Below, one piece after another: positions 58,226-64,000 of a DNA stretch of 64,000 bases. The notes below the pieces were generated by a model. It made no database searches and was not told the origin of the DNA. It worked only from the letters and a program-made list of their open reading frames with translations. The translations under genes were made by a program, and so were the position numbers. The stretch is from Cephalotus follicularis (Eukaryota; Streptophyta; Magnoliopsida; Oxalidales; Cephalotaceae), in the NCBI GenBank assembly GCA_001972305.1, contig BDDD01002867.1, positions 159,599 to 223,598 on the forward strand, written 5' to 3'. Within the stretch, counting starts at the first letter, position 1; every line of letters starts with the position of its first letter.

Positions 58226-59255
58226 AACATATTTTCTAAACATTTTCTAAACATATCATAATCATATCCGTATCTAAAAATTTACATACTTCCTAATGTG
58301 AAAGTCATGTTGAATGTCAAAAAAATCAGTACACTTTCGTAAGTGAAAGTCATTCTCGTTTAGTATACTTCCGATAGTGAAAGTCATACTCAATTTATAA
58401 AACCAGTAATATTAAACTTTAGTAAAAGATTTTATAAAAATCGAACAAACATCCGATAACAAAATCCATACATTTTCACAAAGTAAAACATAATTTATGA
58501 AAAGATTGACAATTTCTAAAACTGATTTTTCGTATATACGTAGTCATTTTCAGAGAAAACATAAAAGTTAAAGTGGACGTTTCAAAGATTCTAGAAAGGT
58601 AAAGTTCATAATTTTTGGTTGAGAAACGAAGCTGCAGTAAATTTTTAAAGTCATCGATTTCATATGAAAACAGAACATGAACAGATATTTTGAACATAGA
58701 TTTTCGTCAGGAATTGGACAGAAATTCGAGATACATGAAACATAATAGTTAAATAGGACATCTAAAGGTTTTCATAACATTCAACCATTTAATTTTTCTT
58801 CAAGAAACGAAAAATTTATAATTTAAAGAAGTTGCTGTATAATCCCGGAATAAAACGGAAGAAAATAGTACCCGAGCAATAATTTAAAACATGGAATCTT
58901 GTCAAGAAAATGACAGACTTTCGAAACGTACAAAACAACTTTTCTCTTCATTTGAATAATTAACTCAAATGCTTTCATAAAACAGCTTTGCATAGCATTT
59001 CTAAAACTGATAATTTATATAGAAATAAGAATTTTTTGTAACACCCCAAATTCCTTTCTGTACTGTTCATGCATACCTTGTATTGTATCGTACCGTATTA
59101 AATTGTATTGAACCGAATTGTACTGTATTGACTTGTACTGGACCGTATTTTATTGTACCGGCATGAAATAAATATGTACCAATCGGTTATAGTAGGAACG
59201 TATGCATGTATAGACGGGATTTTAGACTAAGTATCAGAGAGATAAGGAAATTGAC

Positions 59256-59262
59256 TATATAA
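59256..59262 (+). promoter_or_regulatory. Likely TATA box of LTR S
   Basis: GACTATATAAGTC is followed 15-70 bp later by a CT-rich tract, a common arrangement at plant LTR transcription starts. Prediction only. Confidence 0.4.
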
Positions 59263-59785
59263 GTCAATATCCTCCCCATTTTCTCTCATTTTTTCCCCAC
59301 CATCTCCCTCTCTCTACCTTCCTCCTCCTCTATCTTAGCTAGACAACCTCCAACCTTCTTCTAGCAGCTCCGGTTTGGCTTCTTCCATCAACAAGATAGC
59401 AACTGCAAGCTGTGGCTTACCAATTGAACAAGAAAGGAGAGGATTCTTGGGAATTTCCAGCCTTGGATCAATTGTTGCTCAATTGTTGAAGCTGCTATTA
59501 TAGGTAGGACTTCTTACTTGAATTACCTACAATTTGTATTGATTGATTGATTGAAATGTATGATTGAATGAATGTATTTAGTGAATTGTAGGTTTTAGGG
59601 TTTTTATTTAATCCTTGACCAAATTGATATAGAGAATGATAGAAATTGTAATTTGAAGGTAGTAACTTGACTTACTAACCTTAAATGATTGTTTTTAACA
59701 CTTGGTTTTCAAAGAATGGGTTTTAAAGGGTTTTTAACCTGAGATTTGGCTATTTTTTCTGCATAAAAATCGACCCTACCCGTCA

Positions 59786-60132
59786 AAGACATCGATCCCT
59801 AGCCCATAGACATCGATGTCTTTTGCTTGAAATGCCGCATATTTAGTTTCTGCAGCAAAGACATCAATGTCTTTCAAAGACATCGACATCTTTGCCCAGG
59901 ATTTCTCTTATTTGAGAAGGACATCGATGACGAACATCGATGCACATTTACAGGTTATTTTTAATGAAACGCGTCGACGCTTTTTCCAAAAGACATCGAC
60001 GACTTTAAGCCAGATATTTATACAAATAGAGAAATACATCGATGTCTTTCAAAGACATCGATATCCTTCTACAGTTTTAAAGAAGTGCCCTGAAATGCAT
60101 CGACATCTTTCACCAAAGACATCGACGCCTTC
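59786..60132 (+). repeat. Paired GACATCGATGTC array in LTR S
   Basis: Pairs near 59788/59809, 59860/59879, 59920/59933, 59969/59992, 60035/60054 and 60096/60118. Most within-pair steps are 19-23 bp, and pair starts are 49-72 bp apart. One site reads GCGTCGACGC (59971), a class-two arm inside a class-three array. Confidence 0.85.
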
Positions 60133-60698
60133 AGTGCAGAATGGGATTTTAACTGTTTTAAAGGATGATTTTCAACTCCTTTTCACATCGCCGCTTGACC
60201 GGAGCCTCACTTGATGTATTTAAGCATTTGAAACACAGTTTTCAAAGATTGAATTGACAAATTGCTAGAGTGACGGAGTGAGCCATAGGCGACGTTCGAT
60301 GCCATATCATGCATTGATATTGTACACTGCACATTTATATTGTATAAACTGTCACCAATACTGAACATTGTACATGCATACATGCTGCATGGGGTTTCTG
60401 CTTAGCCTTGTGGCTAACCCCATCCTTTGGGGTGGGGCTGTGTTATACTTTTATGTGCGGCATAGGTAGGGCAGCAGGTAGCAGCGGGTAGAAGGATTGA
60501 AGTTCGGTGCGACCACATGACCGTTTGCTTCTACAGAGCTGTTCGACAGATCGTACCAAGGGGAATGAAGACTTGTATTGTAGGGGAATGTATTGAATAA
60601 AATGACTGGTTTAGTATTGTAATCGAATAAATGTTGTATTGTAATGACTAGTACTGTAGCGTTTTGCATTGCATAAATGTATTGTTATAGTGTATTGA

Positions 60699-61647
60699 TG
60701 GGGGAAAAATATGTTTATATTAAGAAGGACACGTGTCCACTGCAGACATGACCAGTTGTCCAGAGGGGATTGGGAGCTTGAAAGGAGATTATGCCGAGGA
60801 ACGCTAACATAGCAAAAGACCTCCTCCTCGGACCAAGAGCCGAGGAGCACTATTTTATGAAGAGCACATACTGAAACATCAAGACGAGGACTATCCTCGG
60901 ACTTCGGGTCAGAAGACATCATCCAGGGTGCCGGGGCCGAGGACTTCCTCTACCCAAATTACCTATCAGACATGGAACAGGAGACACACCCTCCACTACA
61001 CAGAAACTAAGGACCTTCTCCTCGGACAAATTCAAACTGGTTTCGTCCTCGGACTAATGAGGACCTGGCGTCTTAAGCACACACTACTGAGGAGAAAAGG
61101 GGGATAGTAAGAGGACCATGACCTCGGCAGTGAAATCATAATCGATTTCCTCTACAGTCCTGCAATGGAGGACCTCAACCTTATCTATGGGATAAGGAGA
61201 TTAACTCCACCTAATTTCTTGGGATTTGTACTTATCCAAATGAAGAGATAATGTCATAACTAACTACAAACAAAGGAAACATCAACATTTCTGGCGGAGA
61301 TCAAGGGGAATGACCGAGATCCTCGGCATTTCCCTAGGGGACAGCTGCAACCTCCGAATTTCACGCTCAAGCCGTTACGAAACACCACTATAAATACAAG
61401 TTCAACAGACTGAACAAAGGTCAACCATTTTTACATTGCAAAGAACCTTATTTCCTCTGCACTTTGTCTAACTTGAGCGTCGGAGTGTCCCCGGGAGAAC
61501 AACCTCCTGGACTTTCCACCATTTTGTTACCTTGTGCAGGGATCAGAGATCGAAGTCTTCGTCCAGGCATTCATTGCGAGCGTTTCTCTTAACAAATTAA
61601 AGTCCTCCACGTAGGATACTGTTGAGAGAAGGATTTCTGTATCAACA
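60699..61647 (+). repeat. 5' LTR of element T (about 950 bp)
   Basis: It runs from about TGGGGGAAAAATATG to TATCAACA. It contains about nine CCTCGGA or CCGAGGA words on alternating strands (listed separately). The left edge is less certain than the right because LTR S abuts it. Confidence 0.72.
60790..61330 (+). repeat. TCCTCGGA/TCCGAGGA words in LTR T
   Basis: CCGAGG or CCTCGG occurs near 60793, 60826, 60839, 60895, 60936, 61019, 61047, 61121 and 61320, plus a partial GACGAGGA near 60884. Both orientations occur. Spacing is irregular. The same word is frequent in solo LTR M (41440-41575). Confidence 0.7.
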
Positions 61648-61667
61648 GTTGGCGCCGTCTGTGGGAA
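61648..61667 (+). other. Primer-binding site of element T
   Basis: TTGGCGCCGTCTGTGGG lies directly after the LTR end. TGGCGCC starts are usual for Tat and Athila lineages; I do not assign the tRNA. Confidence 0.65.
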
Positions 61668-61692
61668 ACGCAGCAAAAAGTCATTAACAACC

Positions 61693-63411
61693 ATGCCTCC
61701 GAGGAAGAACAACACTCAGGGTGGAGCCACAAGTAGCCAACAGCAACAGACCATAGCTCCTCCCCCAGAAGTCGCCCAAGTGGCGGCCAAAGAACAAGCT
61801 CCCATCACAGGGGAGCAACTCAACCAATTCCTCCAGGGATTGGAGCGAGTCACTGATTTGTTGGTCACAACCTTAGCCAACCAACAGCAAGCCAGGCCTG
61901 CTCAGCAAGTGGTCCGAGGAGTTTCCGATCCCCAAGGACCAGAGGTGGAGGCACGGCACCCATGAGGTGCCAGGCGAAACCCGTCGAGGGGAGATGAACT
62001 TCCCCTTAGGCGGTCAGGGGACGACAATCCCCTGGGAAGGAGGCCTGAGATCAATGCATCTCAGAGAGCTGAGTCCTCAACCGTTAGGGATCACCCCAAT
62101 GATCCCAGGAGAGTGCATTCTCAGCACCAGGCCATGGATGTGGATCCACGGAAGGAGGCCAGGGGAGTAGGGGAGGCACAAGTGCGCTCCAATGCTCCGC
62201 GCAGAGCTGGCACTGTCCGAGGAAGCAGGGTCAATCCCCCAGCCTCAGTGGCTGGAAGGTCACATGTTTCTAACAGAGTTAGGGACATAGAATAAGTGGA
62301 GCAAGAAGTGGATAGAAGGCTCGCAGACCTGGAAAGGAGGTGCCGAGGAGTGGAACAGCACAAGGGGCATCTATCCGAGGTGAGAAATGTTAACGCCCAC
62401 CCCTTCACGGCCGAGATCATGGCCGAGCAAGTCCCTAGTGGGTTCCGAAACCCAAATCTTGATAAGTACGATGGGTCCACGGACCCCATCCAGCATGTGC
62501 GCACCTATATTCAGGCTATATGGATGCATCAGGCCTCGGACGCCATGCTTTGTCGAGGATTCCCAGTGACCTTGATTGGAGCTGCCCAGTCATGGTATTT
62601 TACCTTGGTGAGGAATTCAGTGAAGAGCTTCGATCAGTTTACGGAACTGTTCGTGACTAAGTTCCTCAACAGCACCACGCAGAGGAGAAACTCCACCCAC
62701 CTCATCAACGTGGTGCAGGGTAAAGACGAGTCACTGAGAGATTACCTCACCAGATTCAACAAGGAATCACTCACGGTGAAAGACTTGGAGCCTTCCTTTG
62801 CTCTGGAAGCCTTGAACAATGGGCTGAGGAGCAACTCGTCATTCACCTTTTCTCTGCTGAAGAAACCGGCCAAGGACATGGAAGAACTGCTGAAAAGGGC
62901 AGAGAGGTATGTCAATGCCGAGGAAGAGATGGTGGCCAGGAAACAAAAGACACCTTGGTCTGGCCATCAGGAGGAGAGAAGGGAGCATTCACGAAATGCT
63001 CCCGAGAGAAGAGAGAGGAGGAAGGAGAGGTCAGACCTGTCCAAGGAAGACCTCAGACATAAACTCTCCAGACGTGAGAGCACATCCAGGGGTGGGGCAC
63101 CAATACCATCTTACAACACCTTTGCCCCCCTTCTGGACACACGAACCAGGATACTTTCTGTGGAGCAAGATAAAGTCCCTTTCCAGTGGCCTGAGAAGCT
63201 GAGGACCCCGGCAGAGAACAGGAATGCAGAGAAGTACTACCGGTATCATCGTGACCACGGGCACGATACAGAGGAGTGCAGGCAGCTAAAAAATCAGATT
63301 GAGGACCTGATTAGAAAGGGACACCTGCGCAAGTATGTTGACAGAGATGCTCCTCAAGGAAGAAGAGAGAAGAGAAGAGAAGAGGCTCCTCGGCAGCAAG
63401 AGGAGCAGTAA
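61693..63411 (+). pseudogene. gag remnant of element T
   Basis: It begins MPPRKNNTQGGATSSQQQQ, with a glutamine and proline-rich head. The capsid-like core lies in the frame 62296-63411: VPSGFRNPNLDKYDGSTDP, GAAQSWYFTL, FDQFTELFVTKFL, ESLRDYLTRFNKE and FALEALNNGLRS. A long arginine and glutamate-rich stretch follows (about 62940-63060), then a zinc-knuckle-like YRYHRDHGHDTEECRQLK. This is the gag type of Tat/Retand elements, distinct from the MARTRN gag of the Tekay elements here. It is broken. Confidence 0.85.
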
Positions 63412-63513
63412 CAATAGCAACCCAGAGGTGTTATCCACACCATCTCTGGGGGGGTCGCGTCTGGGGGCGACCACTCAAATGCCAGAAAGGCTTATGGGAG
63501 ACAGTCCCTTGCT

Positions 63514-63843
63514 GTGAAACAAGTCCCTCACAGCAAAAGGCTCAGAACGGGAGGAGCCGAGGAGGTTATAACCTTATCAGAGGTGGACTATGAGGGAGTA
63601 CGTCTTCCTCACGATGATCCAGTGGTGGTGACTCTTCTGGTGGAACTCTTCACCATGAAGAGGATCCTCATAGACAGTGGAAGCTCAGCCGATATCCTGT
63701 ACAAACATGCATTTGATCAGTTGAGGATACCGGCGGACCAACTAAATCCCGTCAAAACCCCACTGGTTGGTTTTGCAGGTGAGACAATAAAGATGTTTTT
63801 GCATGGTCGGCAGAGGAGGTCCCTGGCATCAGTCCAGATGTAA
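63514..63843 (+). pseudogene. Protease remnant of element T
   Basis: Contains VITLSEVDYEGVRLPHDDP, VVTLLVELFTMKRIL, the active-site motif IDSGSSADILY, and LVGFAGETI. The DSG triplet and the context are usual for Tat-lineage aspartic proteases. The region runs toward reverse transcriptase. It is broken. Confidence 0.83.
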
Positions 63844-64000
63844 TGGTTCACAAACTAAGTGTGGACCCAGCCAGGCCCCCGGTTAGACAAAAGAAGAGGA
63901 ACTTTTCCCCTGAGGGGCAACAGGCAATAGCCGAGGAGGTGAGCAAGCTGTTGCAGGCAGGTTTTATCAGAAAAGTGCACTACTCGGACTGGCTAGCAAA
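63830..64000 (+). pseudogene. Reverse transcriptase start of element T (runs off the window)
   Basis: The plus strand encodes VHKLSVDPARPPVRQKKR, FSPEGQQAIAEEVSKLLQ, AGFIRKVHYSDWLA up to the last bases. This is the N-terminal start of Tat-type reverse transcriptase. The rest lies beyond the window. Confidence 0.8.

Larger units (their letters stand above)
55206..59036 (-). mobile_element. Element Q: gypsy LTR piece, same family as LTR B, holding solo LTR R
   Basis: It starts TGTAACACCCCCAAACGG (LTR end on the minus strand), and carries the CGCGGCTGAG (about 55571) and ACACCGCTAC...CCTCCATAGG (about 56057-56127) landmarks of Tekay-type LTRs. It is split by R and resumes at 58231. The part from about 58490 to 58830 resembles the middle of R (57070-57400), so the two LTR families are related. 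The last 95 bp (about 58943-59036) match R at 57015-57110 again and may be a separate fragment. The outer edge is uncertain. Confidence 0.68.
59037..60698 (+). mobile_element. Element S: LTR of an unplaced element
   Basis: It starts TGTAACACCCCAAATTCC. A GTATTG/GTACCG-rich region (59060-59170) is followed by a TATA box (59256), a pyrimidine tract (59275-59330), and the palindrome array (59786-60130). A second GTATTG-rich region at 60560-60698 runs into element T. No coding sequence is seen, and the 3' end is not identified. Layout and start suggest a gypsy-type plant LTR on the plus strand. Confidence 0.62.
60699..64000 (+). mobile_element. Element T: Tat/Retand-like Ty3/gypsy element, 5' part
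   Basis: The 5' LTR (60699-61647) ends CTGTATCAACA, followed by GTTGGCGCCGTCTGTGGG, a primer-site-like sequence common in Tat-lineage elements. Then come gag, a zinc-knuckle-like motif, protease and the start of reverse transcriptase at the window edge. There is no chromodomain in this lineage. GC content is visibly higher than in neighbours and motifs are well kept, but it is broken, with a few breaks. It is the only element here without a TCGA palindrome array. Confidence 0.85.

Noticed and set aside
1-64000. tRNA or rRNA genes
   Set aside because: The only tRNA-like matches are the short primer-binding sites; no full tRNA or rRNA sequence was recognised by eye.

Overview
This 64 kb window looks like heterochromatin from a large plant genome, most likely a dicot. 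I found no host protein-coding gene, rRNA or tRNA. Almost every base can be placed in an LTR retrotransposon, a solo LTR or a fragment of one. The plant origin rests on the element families: Ty3/gypsy chromoviruses with a chromodomain after integrase and a gag starting MARTRN (Tekay/Del type), a Tat/Retand-like gypsy element, a Sirevirus-like Ty1/copia element with an envelope-like ORF, and initiator-Met primer sites (TGGTATCAGAG). The species cannot be named from this sequence.

Layout. 1-3416: 3' end of a + strand Tekay element (A), inserted in a - strand relative (B, 3417 to about 6110). About 6110-10264: - strand copia element (E) with a long leader and a 1.7 kb LTR, sitting in the 3' end of a + strand gypsy element (C). 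10468-30695: a five-level nest in which C holds D (site duplication GTATA), D holds solo LTR F (GTTCA), F holds G (ATACA), and G holds the non-coding element H. C's LTR resumes to 33173. 33174-35552: LTR fragments N and O. 35553 to about 53225: - strand gypsy element I, whose integrase holds solo LTR M (ATCTA), which holds solo LTR K (GACAC), which holds the Sirevirus-like J; a copia solo LTR (U) also sits in the LTR of I. About 53225-54900: copia pol fragment P. 55206-59036: LTR Q with solo LTR R inside (AACAT). 59037-60698: LTR S. 60699-64000: the 5' end of a Tat/Retand-like element (T) that runs off the window.

The main unexplained signal is a set of arrays of short palindromes with a TCGA-like core, found in at least eleven elements of both gypsy and copia type. 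Three arm classes occur: CAGTCGACTG, AAGCGTCGACGCTT and GACATCGACGTC. Within arrays, sites lie about 20-22 bp apart (two turns of the helix), either in long runs or as pairs repeated every 50-70 bp, while the spacers between them vary. Related LTRs (F and I) carry different arm classes in comparable places, and unrelated elements (H, J, S) share one class. No family annotation explains this. I suggest, as inference only, that these are phased protein-binding or chromatin-control sites.

Relative age. By eye the LTR pairs differ by about 4% in D, 2.7% in G and 2.4% in H, which agrees with the nesting order. At the often-used plant rate of 1.3e-8 per site per year this is roughly 1-1.5 million years. 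All elements with coding sequence look broken to some degree.
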